In this document: positions 25,000 to 33,799 of the stretch, one piece after another | How the letters are laid out: each line of letters starts with the position of its first letter | Position numbering within the stretch: the stretch's first letter is position 1 | NCBI GenBank assembly: GCA_905197905.1 | Contig: CAJKAP010000009.1 | Span: 40,252-104,251 of the forward strand | Length of the DNA stretch: 64,000 bases | Source: an uncultured Sutterella sp. | GTDB taxonomy: Bacteria; Pseudomonadota; Gammaproteobacteria; Burkholderiales; Burkholderiaceae_F | Reading direction: 5' to 3' | The notes under the pieces: generated by a model | Databases searched by the model: none | Told to the model about the DNA's origin: nothing | Seen by the model: only the letters and a program-made list of their open reading frames with translations | Program-made: the position numbers and the translations under genes

Positions 25000-26037
25000 A
25001 TGATTAAAGAAGCAATTGTGAAGTTGGTCAACAAAGGCGATTTGACCTATGAAGAAGCCTACGGCGTGATGAATGAAATCATGTCGGGGGAAACTACCCC
25101 CACTCAAAACGCCGCCTTTTTAGCGGCGATGTCCACGAAGAGCGCTCGCGCAGAAACGATTGATGAAATCACGGGTTCTGCTGCCGCGATGCGTGAGCAC
25201 GCTGAGCGCGTTGAGATTCCGTATCCCGTCTATGAAATCGTGGGGACTGGAGGAGATAACGCTGGGTCCTTCAATATTTCCACCACTGCTGCCCTGATTG
25301 CCGCCGCTGCTGGCATGAAAGTCGCTAAACACGGGAATCGTGCCGCCTCGTCTCACTGTGGTACTGCAGATTGTTTGGAAGCCTTAGGCGTCAACATTGA
25401 ACAGAGCCCTGAGAAGGCGCGCGAGTTGCTCGACAAAGTGGGTTTTTGCTTTTTCTTTGCGCAAAAGTACCACCGCTCCATGAAATACGTGGGAGCGATT
25501 CGCCGTGAGTTAGGGTTCCGTACCGTCTTCAACATCTTGGGGCCACTCACCAATCCCGCTCGCCCCACGGGGCAACTTTTGGGCGTCTACGATGGCTACC
25601 TCGTGGAACCCTTAGCACAAGTCTTGATGGATTTAGGTGTCAAGCGCGGGATGGTTGTCTTTGGAGAGGATAAGCTCGATGAGATTTCGCTCTCTGCGCC
25701 CACCAAAGTTTGTGAATTCCAAAATGGCTGGATTAAGTCCTACACCATTACGCCAGAGGACTTTGGCCTCACGCGTTGCTCGAAAGCGGATTTAGTCGGG
25801 GGCGATCCTGCGCAAAACGCGGAGATTTTGCGCGCGATTATTGCTGGGGCAACGGGACCCAAGACCGATGCGGCGCTTCTCAATACGGGTGCGCTTCTCA
25901 TGATTGGCGGGCTCGCCGACACGTTGGTCGAAGGGATCACCCTCGCACGCGAAACCATTGCTTCGGGCCGTGTGGTGAAAACGCTCGATGCACTCGTGGA
26001 ATTGAGCCAAAGAAAAGACGAGGAGAGCGCTCTATGA
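25000..26037 (+). CDS. trpD: Anthranilate phosphoribosyltransferase
   Basis: A 345-residue enzyme transferring phosphoribose from PRPP to anthranilate, the second committed step to tryptophan. Family motifs: GTGGDNAGSFNIST (PRPP site, about residue 82), KHGNRAASSHCG, and a DE pair in EDKLDEISL. There is no fused glutaminase (TrpG) domain. GAGGAGGGAG gives a strong ribosome site. It overlaps trpC by ATGA, so translation is coupled. No trpE or trpG precedes it here. Confidence 0.97.
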   Translation: MIKEAIVKLVNKGDLTYEEAYGVMNEIMSGETTPTQNAAFLAAMSTKSARAETIDEITGSAAAMREHAERVEIPYPVYEIVGTGGDNAGSFNISTTAALIAAAAGMKVAKHGNRAASSHCGTADCLEALGVNIEQSPEKARELLDKVGFCFFFAQKYHRSMKYVGAIRRELGFRTVFNILGPLTNPARPTGQLLGVYDGYLVEPLAQVLMDLGVKRGMVVFGEDKLDEISLSAPTKVCEFQNGWIKSYTITPEDFGLTRCSKADLVGGDPAQNAEILRAIIAGATGPKTDAALLNTGALLMIGGLADTLVEGITLARETIASGRVVKTLDALVELSQRKDEESAL

Positions 26038-26867
26038 GCACCCCTGACATCCTTCTCACACTTGCCAAGGCAGCGAAAGTGCGCGTTGAAAAGCGCTTGC
26101 ATGAGCATTCGCTCACAGCGCTGCGGGCTATGGCTACCGAGCGCCTCGCAGAAGAGCGCACTCGCACGCCAGAGCGCCTTGGGGCTTTTGAGCGTGCTCT
26201 GCGTGCGCCAGGGCTCTCGGTGATTGCTGAGTGCAAACGCGCCTCCCCCTCTAAAGGCTTGATTGCGCCTGAGTTTCCTTATGTGGAGATTGCGCGCGAC
26301 TATGAAGCGGGTGGGGCAGCGGCGATTTCGGTTCTCACAGAGCCTACGCAATTTTTAGGAAGTGACCGTTACCTTGAAGAGATTAGCCATGCGGTCGCAA
26401 CGCCCTTGTTGCGGAAAGATTTCATTGTGCATGAAGCAATGATTTATGGCGCCAAGGCGATGGGGGCTTCAGCGGTTCTTTTGATCGTGAGTATTTTGAC
26501 GCCCGCGCAACTGGCGGACTATTTGCAACTCGTCGAATCGCTTGGGATGAGTGCGCTTGTCGAAGTGCATGACGAAAAAGAAGTGGAAGTGGCACTCGCC
26601 GCTCGTGCTCGCATTGTGGGCGTGAATCATCGCAATCTGCGCACCTTTAGCGTGGATACCACTCTCGCCGAACGATTTCGAGGGCTTGTTCCTTCGGATG
26701 TGGTTTATGTGGCAGAAAGTGGCGTCACGAGTGTAGAAGACGCAGTGCACCAATACCAAAGTGGGGCTGATGCGGTCTTAATTGGCGAAGCGCTAATGCG
26801 CACAAGTGACAAAGTGGGATTCTTGTGCGAGATTGCGAAGAAAACCCGCGAGGAGGCTGTGCGATGA
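26034..26867 (+). CDS. trpC: Indole-3-glycerol phosphate synthase
   Basis: A 277-residue TIM-barrel enzyme closing the indole ring of CdRP. The start at 26034 overlaps the trpD stop (ATGA). Motifs: VIAECKRASPSKG (substrate lysine), AAAISVLTEPTQFLG, LLRKDFIVHE, GVNHRNLRTF, VAESGVTS and DAVLIGEALMR, all in TrpC order. It is a stand-alone TrpC and not fused to TrpF, unlike in enteric bacteria. It overlaps trpF by four bases. Confidence 0.97.
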   Translation: MSTPDILLTLAKAAKVRVEKRLHEHSLTALRAMATERLAEERTRTPERLGAFERALRAPGLSVIAECKRASPSKGLIAPEFPYVEIARDYEAGGAAAISVLTEPTQFLGSDRYLEEISHAVATPLLRKDFIVHEAMIYGAKAMGASAVLLIVSILTPAQLADYLQLVESLGMSALVEVHDEKEVEVALAARARIVGVNHRNLRTFSVDTTLAERFRGLVPSDVVYVAESGVTSVEDAVHQYQSGADAVLIGEALMRTSDKVGFLCEIAKKTREEAVR

Positions 26868-27508
26868 CAATGGTGAAATTCTGTGGGCTTAGTCGCCCTG
26901 AAGATATCGCGGTCGCTAATGAACTCCTCCCCGACATGGTGGGGTTTGTCTTTGCCCGCGCTTCTCGCCGAGCGGTGACAGGAGAGGTGGCCCAGAAGCT
27001 TGGTCGCGCGCTGGCACCCAGTATTCGTCGTGTGGGCGTTTTTATGGAAGTGAAGATGCCTGAGATTGCCGAGATGGTAAAGACGGGTGTGATTGATACT
27101 GTGCAGCTCCATGCCCCATGCCCTTTTGAAGTGAGTGAAGCGCAGATCTCAGAGCTTCGTCGTGCGACGAAAGGGACAGAGCTCCAAATTATCCGTGCCT
27201 TTGGCGTGAGTGACACTACTCTCCTTCATGAGGCAGAGCGCACGAGCGCTGATCTGGTGCTTTTAGATAACCCCAGAGGAGGCAGTGGCGAAGCGTTTGA
27301 CCATGCGCTCCTTGAGGGCTTTACCCGTCCCTATATTTTGTCTGGAGGACTCACACCAGAAAACATTGCCCCGCTTCTTGAACGATGGCGCCCCTGGGGT
27401 GTCGATGTAAGCAGTGGCATTGAAGTCGCAGGCCAGAAAAATCGCGACAAAATGATCGCTTTTTTGAAAGCGGTTCGGATGTTTGATGGTGAGGGAATAG
27501 GGCGCTAA
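26864..27508 (+). CDS. trpF: Phosphoribosylanthranilate isomerase
   Basis: A 214-residue stand-alone isomerase converting PRA to CdRP. The start at 26864 overlaps the trpC stop, with GAGGAGG seven bases upstream. Motifs: VKFCGLSRPED (catalytic cysteine region), VGFVFARASRRAV, VQLHA, LLDNPRGGSGEAFDH (catalytic aspartate), and ILSGGLTPENI then DVSSGIE at the phosphate site. trpB follows after 55 bases. Confidence 0.96.
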   Translation: MTMVKFCGLSRPEDIAVANELLPDMVGFVFARASRRAVTGEVAQKLGRALAPSIRRVGVFMEVKMPEIAEMVKTGVIDTVQLHAPCPFEVSEAQISELRRATKGTELQIIRAFGVSDTTLLHEAERTSADLVLLDNPRGGSGEAFDHALLEGFTRPYILSGGLTPENIAPLLERWRPWGVDVSSGIEVAGQKNRDKMIAFLKAVRMFDGEGIGR

Positions 27509-27563
27509 AGGAAGCCCAGAACCAGTCCCTCAAAGACGAAAAGAATGCTAAGGAGAATTCAAA

Positions 27564-28754
27564 ATGACAAATCCAATGGGTCGCTACGGGATTCACGGCG
27601 GGCAATATATTCCCGAAACCTTGATGAATGCCATGAAAGAACTCGAAGAGGCTTATCTCTTCTACAAAAAGGATCCCGCTTTTCAAGAAGAGCTCAAAAC
27701 GCTCTTAAACGAATATGCTGGACGTCCTTCGCGCTTGTATTACGCCCAAAAACTCACCGAAGAGTTGGGTGGCGCAAAGATTTACTTAAAGCGTGAAGAC
27801 TTAAATCACACTGGGGCGCACAAGATTAATAACGTCTTGGGCCAAGCGCTCCTTGCTAAGCGCATGGGTAAAAAGCGCTTAATTGCGGAAACAGGCGCTG
27901 GGCAGCATGGTGTGGCGACTGCCACGGCAGCAGCCTTAATGGGCATGGAATGCGTGATTTTCATGGGTAAGGAAGACACCGAGCGTCAAGCCTTAAACGT
28001 CTACCGTATGCGCCTTTTGGGCGCTAAAGTGGTGGCGGTCACTTCTGGGACGGCAACGCTTAAAGATGCGGTCAATGAAGCAATGCGCGAATGGACCACT
28101 CGCATTGATGATACGCACTACTGTTTGGGTTCGGCCGTGGGTCCGCATCCTTTCCCGATGATTGTGCGTGACTTCCAAGCGGTGATTTCCGAAGAAATCA
28201 AAGCGCAGATGCTCGAAAAAGAAGGCCGCCTGCCAGATGCTGTGATTGCTTGCGTGGGTGGTGGCTCCAACGCCATTGGGAGCTTCTACCACTTTATCGA
28301 TGATAAAGAAGTGGCTTTGATTGGGTGCGAAGGTGCGGGACGCGGGATTAATACCGCAGAAACCGCAGCAACGATCTGCACTGGGAAGGTCGGCATTTTC
28401 CACGGCATGAAGTCCTACTTCTGCCAGGATGACTTCGGTCAGATTGCGCCTGTTTATTGCATCTCGGCGGGGTTGGATTATCCTGGCGTGGGACCAGAAC
28501 ACTCCTACCTGCACGACATTAAGCGGGCTACCTATGTGGGCATCACGGACGATGAGGCGGTGAACGCCTTTGAATACCTCTCTCGCACAGAAGGGATTAT
28601 TCCGGCGATTGAGTCGGCGCACGCAGTGGCTTATGCCTGCAAGTATGCGCCAACTTTAACAAAAGACAAAATCATTGTGGTCACCTTGTCTGGTCGTGGT
28701 GACAAAGACTGCGCGGCTATTGCCCGCTATCGTGGGGAGAAGATCGATGAATAA
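27564..28754 (+). CDS. trpB: Tryptophan synthase beta chain
   Basis: A 396-residue PLP enzyme condensing indole with serine. The PLP lysine is Lys87 in HTGAHKINN. Other landmarks: AETGAGQHGVATATAAALMG, the phosphate-binding GGGSNAIG, and EGIIPAIESAHA. It begins YGIHGGQYIPETLM, a typical TrpB N-terminus. GAGAATTC precedes the ATG. Its last codons overlap the start of trpA by eight bases. Confidence 0.98.
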   Translation: MTNPMGRYGIHGGQYIPETLMNAMKELEEAYLFYKKDPAFQEELKTLLNEYAGRPSRLYYAQKLTEELGGAKIYLKREDLNHTGAHKINNVLGQALLAKRMGKKRLIAETGAGQHGVATATAAALMGMECVIFMGKEDTERQALNVYRMRLLGAKVVAVTSGTATLKDAVNEAMREWTTRIDDTHYCLGSAVGPHPFPMIVRDFQAVISEEIKAQMLEKEGRLPDAVIACVGGGSNAIGSFYHFIDDKEVALIGCEGAGRGINTAETAATICTGKVGIFHGMKSYFCQDDFGQIAPVYCISAGLDYPGVGPEHSYLHDIKRATYVGITDDEAVNAFEYLSRTEGIIPAIESAHAVAYACKYAPTLTKDKIIVVTLSGRGDKDCAAIARYRGEKIDE

Positions 28755-29532
28755 GATTGCTAATGCCTTTAACACCAAAGTTAATACCAAAGCTTTGATT
28801 CCGTTTGTCACCTGCGGTGACCCAACGCTTGAGCGTACAGAAGCCGTGGTGCGTGCGATGGCCCAAGCGGGCGCTGATATTGTGGAATTAGGAATTCCGT
28901 TTTCGGACCCCACGGCAGAGGGACCTGTGATTCAAGCCGCTACGAAGCGCGCTCTCGCGGCAGGCACCACCACCGACAAGATTTTTGCCATGGTGGAGCG
29001 CTTGAGAGCTGACGTCACGATTCCTTTTGTCTTCATGACTTACGCCAATGTGGTCTTTTCCTACGGATCGGAGCGTTTTATTGCACGTTGCCATGAATTA
29101 GGCATTGATGGCATCATTTTGCCCGACGTTCCCTATGAGGAAAAAGAAGAGTTTGAGACGTACTGCGACAAATACGATGTGGCGCTCATCCGTTTAGTCG
29201 CTCCCACCTCAGGCACTCGCATTCCAATGTTGGTCGAAGGGACGAAAGGATTCCTCTATGTGGTTTCGAGCCTTGGCGTCACAGGCGTGCGCGACCATCT
29301 GCCAGCAGACTTGCCTGATACGCTTGCGGCGATTCGCAAAGCGGGCTCCATTCCTGCCGCGGTGGGTTTTGGGATTTCAACTCCTGAGCAAGCTCGTGCC
29401 GTGGCTAAAGTGGCTGACGGCGTGATTGTGGGTTCTGCAGTGGTGCAAAAGATTCACGAGAGTGGAGAGAGGGCTCCAGAAGTCGTCGCGGACTATATCC
29501 GCACTTTAAAGGCGGCGATGAGGGAAGCCTAA
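28747..29532 (+). CDS. trpA: Tryptophan synthase alpha chain
   Basis: A 261-residue TIM barrel cleaving indole-3-glycerol phosphate to indole for TrpB. The start at 28747 lies inside the trpB end. The catalytic glutamate and aspartate are in VELGIPFSDPTAEGPVIQ; other motifs are LPDVPYEEKEEF, APTSGTRI, SSLGVTGVRD, and VGFGISTPEQA at the phosphate site. It is the last gene of the trpDCFBA operon, followed by a terminator. Confidence 0.97.
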   Translation: MNKIANAFNTKVNTKALIPFVTCGDPTLERTEAVVRAMAQAGADIVELGIPFSDPTAEGPVIQAATKRALAAGTTTDKIFAMVERLRADVTIPFVFMTYANVVFSYGSERFIARCHELGIDGIILPDVPYEEKEEFETYCDKYDVALIRLVAPTSGTRIPMLVEGTKGFLYVVSSLGVTGVRDHLPADLPDTLAAIRKAGSIPAAVGFGISTPEQARAVAKVADGVIVGSAVVQKIHESGERAPEVVADYIRTLKAAMREA

Positions 29533-29563
29533 AAACTGTTTCTCCATCCTGAGAGTAGAGTGG

Positions 29564-29614
29564 GTCCACCGATCTGAAGTATGAAGCGTACCAAAAGGTC
29601 GGTGGGCTTTTTTA
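29564..29614 (+). terminator. Terminator of the trp operon
   Basis: CCACCGATCT at 29566-29575 pairs with AGGTCGGTGG at 29596-29605 (one wobble), followed by GC and T6. Confidence 0.82.
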
Positions 29615-29686
29615 GCATAAAAGTATAAAAAAATGATCTAAATATGCTAGACTGTAGTACATCAATACTTCATTTGGAGAAAGACT

Positions 29687-30088
29687 ATGAAACCAGAAGG
29701 CGTCCAACCGCTCGTTGCAGGACAAGCACGCTTGCTACCTAACGTTGTTGCTGAGGCCGTGAAGCGCTTTAACGCAAAGGTGCTTGAAGAGGAAAAACCT
29801 GCGAAGCAGATCTTCTCTTCGCTCGAAGACCTGTTGAAAGTCGCCACGCCCAAAAAGCCTGATGTTAACTCGACTTATTTCAATGAAGAGTATGCCGATC
29901 AGGATCGAGAATACTTCCTTCTTTCCTATGGAGAGATTTTCCGCGTCAACGACCCGTACCGCCTCTATGTACACATGGAAATGGCGGTCAAAGACTACTG
30001 GGAAACGCTTTACCCACAAGAATTTGCCAATGCGTTTGTGCGTGAATATAACGCGAAAATCGGCTTTCCTGGATGGGGACCAAAGTGA
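29687..30088 (+). CDS. Hypothetical protein, 133 residues
   Basis: I do not recognise this protein. It is soluble, without signal or membrane segment, and mixed in charge. The N-terminal half is helical (AVKRFNAKVLEEEKPAKQIF). The C-terminal half is rich in aromatic residues (STYFNEEYADQDREYFLLSYGEIFRVNDPYRLY, then KDYWETLYPQEFANAF). GGAG lies before the ATG, and a strong terminator follows, so it is a monocistronic gene. The AT-rich upstream region has a TAGACT element near 29648 that may be a -10. Codon use fits its neighbours. Confidence 0.65.
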   Translation: MKPEGVQPLVAGQARLLPNVVAEAVKRFNAKVLEEEKPAKQIFSSLEDLLKVATPKKPDVNSTYFNEEYADQDREYFLLSYGEIFRVNDPYRLYVHMEMAVKDYWETLYPQEFANAFVREYNAKIGFPGWGPK

Positions 30089-30115
30089 GAGGCGTCACTT
30101 AGCGATCATAAGATC

Positions 30116-30154
30116 AAACTCCGCGACAACCGTTGAGGTCAGCGGAGTTTTTTC
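30116..30154 (+). terminator. Intrinsic terminator
   Basis: AAACTCCGC at 30116-30124 pairs perfectly with GCGGAGTTT at 30142-30150, followed by further T residues. Confidence 0.85.
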
Positions 30155-30298
30155 TGCTCCAAAAAACCTTTGGTGCAAAAAGCAAAAAATTCACAGACCG
30201 TGGCGCTCTCTCGGTACAATGAAAGTATCGGAAGGCAGATGGCCTTCCACTTGTGCCTTAAGAAGAGAAGTTTTTTCTAAGGTATTCAAGGAGAGGAT

Positions 30299-30721
30299 AT
30301 GCATATTTCTGCAGAAATCGTTTGGCTCATTCTGGCTCTCGTCGCTGGAGGGGTGGAAATGATGACGGGCACCGTCTTTCTTTTAGTCGTGGCCCTTGCT
30401 CTTGTTTTTGGAGCATTAACTGCTTGGTTGGGAGGCACTTTCACTTGGCAGTTGGTCGTCGTAGCCCTCATCACCGTCGTGGGCTCGCTTTGGGTTCTCA
30501 AAAGACGTAAAGCGCAAGAGAAAACCGACGGCGTCGCACAGCCTGATGTGGGACGTACGGTTGAAGTGGTGAACGTCAAAGAAGACGGGAGCGCAGAGGT
30601 GTTCTATCGCGGGACCACATGGCCTGCGATGGCACAGACTGGGCGCTTGAGTCCTGGGTACTGGCAAATCCATGCCTTAGATGGTCCGCGTCTTATTTTG
30701 AAACCACAGACTGAGTCTTAA
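30299..30721 (+). CDS. NfeD-family membrane protein (YbbK/YuaF type)
   Basis: A 140-residue protein with two to three hydrophobic helices in the first 70 residues (IVWLILALVAGGVEMMTG, VVALALVFGALTAWLGG, LVVVALITVVGSLWVL). It ends in a small OB-fold domain (DVGRTVEVVNVKEDGSAEVFYRGTTWPA), the short NfeD1b architecture. NfeD proteins act with SPFH/stomatin partners in membrane microdomains, and the SPFH gene follows after 42 bases. AGGAGAGG gives a good ribosome site. A TACAAT element near 30217 could be the -10. Confidence 0.9.
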   Translation: MHISAEIVWLILALVAGGVEMMTGTVFLLVVALALVFGALTAWLGGTFTWQLVVVALITVVGSLWVLKRRKAQEKTDGVAQPDVGRTVEVVNVKEDGSAEVFYRGTTWPAMAQTGRLSPGYWQIHALDGPRLILKPQTES

Positions 30722-30763
30722 AAGTCTTTTCGCAAAAGTTTTTTTATTTGAAGAGGATTCTCC

Positions 30764-31699
30764 ATGGAGATCAATGGTGTCTTTATTTTGGCAGTGATTT
30801 TAGTGGTCATTGCATTTCTTTTTGCTTCACAGGGGATTAAGGTTGTTCCCCAGCAAAGCGCCTGGGTGGTAGAGCGTTTAGGGAAATTCCACGCGGTCTT
30901 AAACCCTGGGTTGAACTTCATTATTCCTTTCATTGATCGTGTGGCGTACCGCCACTCTTTGAAAGAAATTCCGCTTGATACACCAAGTCAAGTCTGTATT
31001 ACGCGCGACAACACGCAGCTCTCTGTGGACGGCGTGCTCTTTTTCCAGGTGACGGATCCTCAGCGCGCAAGTTATGGGACCTCGAACTATGTGGTCGCTA
31101 TTACGCAGTTGGCACAGACCACCTTGCGTAGCGTGGTGGGTCGCATGGAATTGGATAAGACCTTTGAAGAACGCGACTTGATCAATAAGAGCGTTGTCTC
31201 TGCGATTGACGAAGCAGCGCTCAACTGGGGTGTGAAAGTCTTGCGCTACGAAATTAAAGACTTAACGCCGCCCGCCGTGATTTTGCAGGCCATGCAGCAG
31301 CAAATTACCGCCGAGCGTGAAAAGCGCGCTGTGGTGGCTGCTTCTGAAGGTCGTAAGCTCGAACAGATTAACTTGGCAACCGGTGCTCGTGAAGCTGCGA
31401 TCGCTCAGTCTGAAGGGGAAAAGCAAGCCGAAATTAACAAGGCTGAAGGTCAAGCTGCCGCTACGCTCGCGATTGCGACGGCAACGGCTGAAGCCATTCG
31501 CCGTGTGGCAGAAGCCTCTCAAGTGGACGGGGGTCAGACCGCTGTGAACTTGAAGGTCGCTGAACAGTATGTGAGCGCTTTTGCTAACCTCGCGAAGACC
31601 AACAACACCTTGATCGTGCCGGGCAATATGAGTGATATGACCGGGATGATCGCTTCGGCGATGAAGATTATTGATTCGACGAAGGCGAAAAAAGAATAA
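30764..31699 (+). CDS. qmcA: SPFH/Band 7 (stomatin-like) membrane protein
   Basis: A 311-residue protein with one N-terminal membrane anchor (VFILAVILVVIAFLFASQ), the PHB/SPFH domain (VVPQQSAWVVERLGKFHAVLNPGLNFIIPF through ELDKTFEERDLIN), and a long Ala/Glu-rich coiled coil from about 190 to 265. It is the size and layout of E. coli QmcA (YbbK), which associates with membrane quality control by FtsH/HflKC. It forms a pair with the NfeD gene, as the families usually do. Confidence 0.92.
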   Translation: MEINGVFILAVILVVIAFLFASQGIKVVPQQSAWVVERLGKFHAVLNPGLNFIIPFIDRVAYRHSLKEIPLDTPSQVCITRDNTQLSVDGVLFFQVTDPQRASYGTSNYVVAITQLAQTTLRSVVGRMELDKTFEERDLINKSVVSAIDEAALNWGVKVLRYEIKDLTPPAVILQAMQQQITAEREKRAVVAASEGRKLEQINLATGAREAAIAQSEGEKQAEINKAEGQAAATLAIATATAEAIRRVAEASQVDGGQTAVNLKVAEQYVSAFANLAKTNNTLIVPGNMSDMTGMIASAMKIIDSTKAKKE

Positions 31700-31807
31700 G
31701 GTGAGCCGTTAAGGCAAACACTGCTATCTCAACGCCCTTCTAGTCGTGTAGACTAGGGGGGCGAAATACTATTTAATTTCCGCTTTTCCTAATGGAGATA
31801 GAAAGCG

Positions 31808-32317
31808 ATGAGTGAAAGTCCAACTAGCCACGCCGTGGTGGAACTCCCCAACATTGCGGACCCAGAGGTTCTCACCGAAATTTTGCTCTACACCGGGCAT
31901 GACGCACTGCGTTTGATGTTGACGGATGGGAATCCCGAAACCTATTCGGACTTGGTTTTTGGTGTGGTCTCGATTTTTATGGGTAGCGAATCGATTGCGC
32001 TGCCTGCTGGTTGGGATTTGAGCAAAGTGGCGGTTCACTTGCGTGAAGCCCTAAAAGATGTCATTGCTGAGATGCCCCCAGAAGACCGTGCCACCTTTAG
32101 TGACGACGCTTCGATGCCCGCGCTTGCGGTACTCACCTGCTTTAATGAAGCGCTTGATTGGGCACAGGCTTGGGCAGAAACGCATAATGTGACTAACCCT
32201 GAAGAGCTTCTCAAGGGGGTGCTACAGGACCCGATGTACGAAGCTCACTATCGCAGTTGGGCGGTGACGATTTTGGGTGACTATGCGCAAACCTCCACTG
32301 CGAGAGCGGAAAGCTAA
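31808..32317 (+). CDS. Unknown helical protein, first of a four-gene cluster
   Basis: 169 residues, acidic, all-helical in appearance, with no signal or membrane segment. It contains a pattern seen again in the next two genes: a leading LxxxLLxxxxDxL helix, then a YSDLVFGVVSIFMG helix, and a GW/NPH-x-W-like turn followed by a charged helix (LREALKDVIAEMP). A conserved C-terminal segment reads AHYRSWAVTILGDYA. Start context AGATAGAAAGCG-ATG is moderate. It belongs to no family I recognise; the layout recalls dedicated chaperones, but that is speculation. Confidence 0.6.
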   Translation: MSESPTSHAVVELPNIADPEVLTEILLYTGHDALRLMLTDGNPETYSDLVFGVVSIFMGSESIALPAGWDLSKVAVHLREALKDVIAEMPPEDRATFSDDASMPALAVLTCFNEALDWAQAWAETHNVTNPEELLKGVLQDPMYEAHYRSWAVTILGDYAQTSTARAES

Positions 32318-32336
32318 AAAGAAGAGAAATATCACT

Positions 32337-32855
32337 ATGACAGAAAAAGAAAACGAAAAAGACGTGAAAGAGGCCGCCCCTGCTGAAGAGGAAGTGGTTG
32401 AGGTCACTGAAGAAGTCCTTGAACAACTTCTCGTTGGATGCTATTGGGACATCTTAAAGCGTATGCGCGAAGTGGCGATCAAAGAGCTCACCGCTGATCA
32501 GGCAGCTGACCTTGACGATGCGCTCGCGCGCCATTTGGCTCGCACGTTGATGAATGAAAATCCACACTTAGCCATGCGCCTTCCTTACCATGGACTCGCG
32601 CTGATTGAAATGTTTAAGGCGAGCGAACCAGAACGCTTCACCCAAGACGCCTTGGCTGGCGTCGAGCAGAGTAATCCGCGCGCGATGATGATTTTTATTG
32701 GTCGTGAATTTGTGCGTGAATGCTACTTTGCGATCACGGCAGCGGGGTCTCGTGACGATTGCACGGCGGAAACGATTCGTGATGCAGGTACCGCGCTCTG
32801 CGCACTCTGGTGCCGTCGCTTGACGCAGCCTGGCGCTGAGAAAGGGCTCAACTAA
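32337..32855 (+). CDS. Unknown helical protein, second of the cluster
   Basis: 172 residues from the ATG at 32337 (AGAAGAGA upstream). The first 25 residues are a Glu/Lys-rich disordered tail. The rest shows the same helix pattern as its neighbours: LEQLLVGCYWDILKRM, DDALARHLARTLMNENPHLAMRLPYHG, then a charged helix. Four cysteines are present (GCYW, RECYF, DDCTAE, ALCALWC). It starts 19 bases after the preceding stop. Function not recognised. Confidence 0.6.
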   Translation: MTEKENEKDVKEAAPAEEEVVEVTEEVLEQLLVGCYWDILKRMREVAIKELTADQAADLDDALARHLARTLMNENPHLAMRLPYHGLALIEMFKASEPERFTQDALAGVEQSNPRAMMIFIGREFVRECYFAITAAGSRDDCTAETIRDAGTALCALWCRRLTQPGAEKGLN

Positions 32856-32882
32856 AGTAATCAAGCTTAAAGGAGAGGTGAG

Positions 32883-33368
32883 ATGAGCGGCTGTAAACCT
32901 AACTGCGGAGGCGGTTGCCACGACTTTAGTTCGCGAGCTGAACGACTCCCTAATTTGCTCGCCATTGACGTGGTCTCAGGGCTTCTTGAGCAAGCGATTC
33001 GCAATATGACCATGCGTGCCGCTTCGCTTGAGAGTGGGATGATGAGTTTAGAAGACTACGAGAGCGCACGGCGTAAACTCGTCGTGTGGCTCGCTGCGCT
33101 TTTTGCAGGGCGCAATCCTCACTTTGAAGCCGATAGTGAATGGCATAAGGGTGGGGGACTGTGCGACTTTTTGCGGGAACGCTTGGCTGATCCCTCGAAG
33201 TCTGACGGCGCCATTCTTGAGCGCGCTGCAGAACTTTTTAGCGACGATGCGAACGAAGTGGCGCACCAATTTGTGAATGCGCAGGGCTCGGCTGAAGCTG
33301 ATCGTGCTCGCACTCAAATCGCTACCCTTTGGGCTCACCTTTTCACGGGTGCGCCTGTGGAGTTTTAA
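32883..33368 (+). CDS. Unknown helical protein with Cys-rich N-terminus, third of the cluster
   Basis: 161 residues. The N-terminus SGCKPNCGGGCHDF has three Cys and one His and might bind metal. The following helices match the pattern of the previous gene: LLEQAIRNMTMRAASLE, RRKLVVWLAALFAGRNPHFEADSEWHKGG, then LRERLADPS. The NPH tripeptide and the following turn are shared with gene two, so the three genes are probably diverged tandem duplicates. AGGAGAGGTG precedes the ATG. The stop overlaps the next start (TAATG). Confidence 0.6.
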   Translation: MSGCKPNCGGGCHDFSSRAERLPNLLAIDVVSGLLEQAIRNMTMRAASLESGMMSLEDYESARRKLVVWLAALFAGRNPHFEADSEWHKGGGLCDFLRERLADPSKSDGAILERAAELFSDDANEVAHQFVNAQGSAEADRARTQIATLWAHLFTGAPVEF

Positions 33369-33712
33369 TGATGTCTTTTGATAACGACAGCGAACGCGCA
33401 CGCGATGCCCAAGAGGCAGGACGCCATATGCGCTCTGAGCTTGAACGTCGTGCGATGGAAGGCTTGACGCAACAAGCGACCCGTCAGATGATGAGCCGCC
33501 TCTCGCCCGAGGCGTTTCGAGCCCTTCGAGCGATCGGGAAGATGCGTAACCAAAGCCCAGAAGAAGCGCTTCGTGACGAAATTCGTGGCTATATTGAAGA
33601 TAAACTTCCGCTTCCTGATCCCGAATGGGTGATCCGCTCCATGCATGAGCGTTTTTATCAATTGGGCTACGCGATGGGAACGGTAAAACGATGGTTGCGT
33701 AATCGCGAATAG
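33368..33712 (+). CDS. Unknown small charged protein, fourth of the cluster
   Basis: 114 residues from the ATG at 33368, which overlaps the preceding stop; an ATG at 33371 is an alternative. It is rich in Arg, Glu and Met and helical throughout, with MMSRLSPEAFRALRAIGKMRNQSPEEALRDEIRGYIEDKLPLPDPEWV in the centre and a positively charged end (MGTVKRWLRNRE). It does not share the NPH pattern of the other three. The coupling to the third gene implies a joint role. Function not recognised. Confidence 0.6.
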   Translation: MMSFDNDSERARDAQEAGRHMRSELERRAMEGLTQQATRQMMSRLSPEAFRALRAIGKMRNQSPEEALRDEIRGYIEDKLPLPDPEWVIRSMHERFYQLGYAMGTVKRWLRNRE

Positions 33713-33799
33713 CCTAAACGAGAACCGCTCTCGTATAATGGACAAACTATTTAATGTGATCTGAGCCACCGTGGCTTGGATATCCAAGAGGAAATGAAC

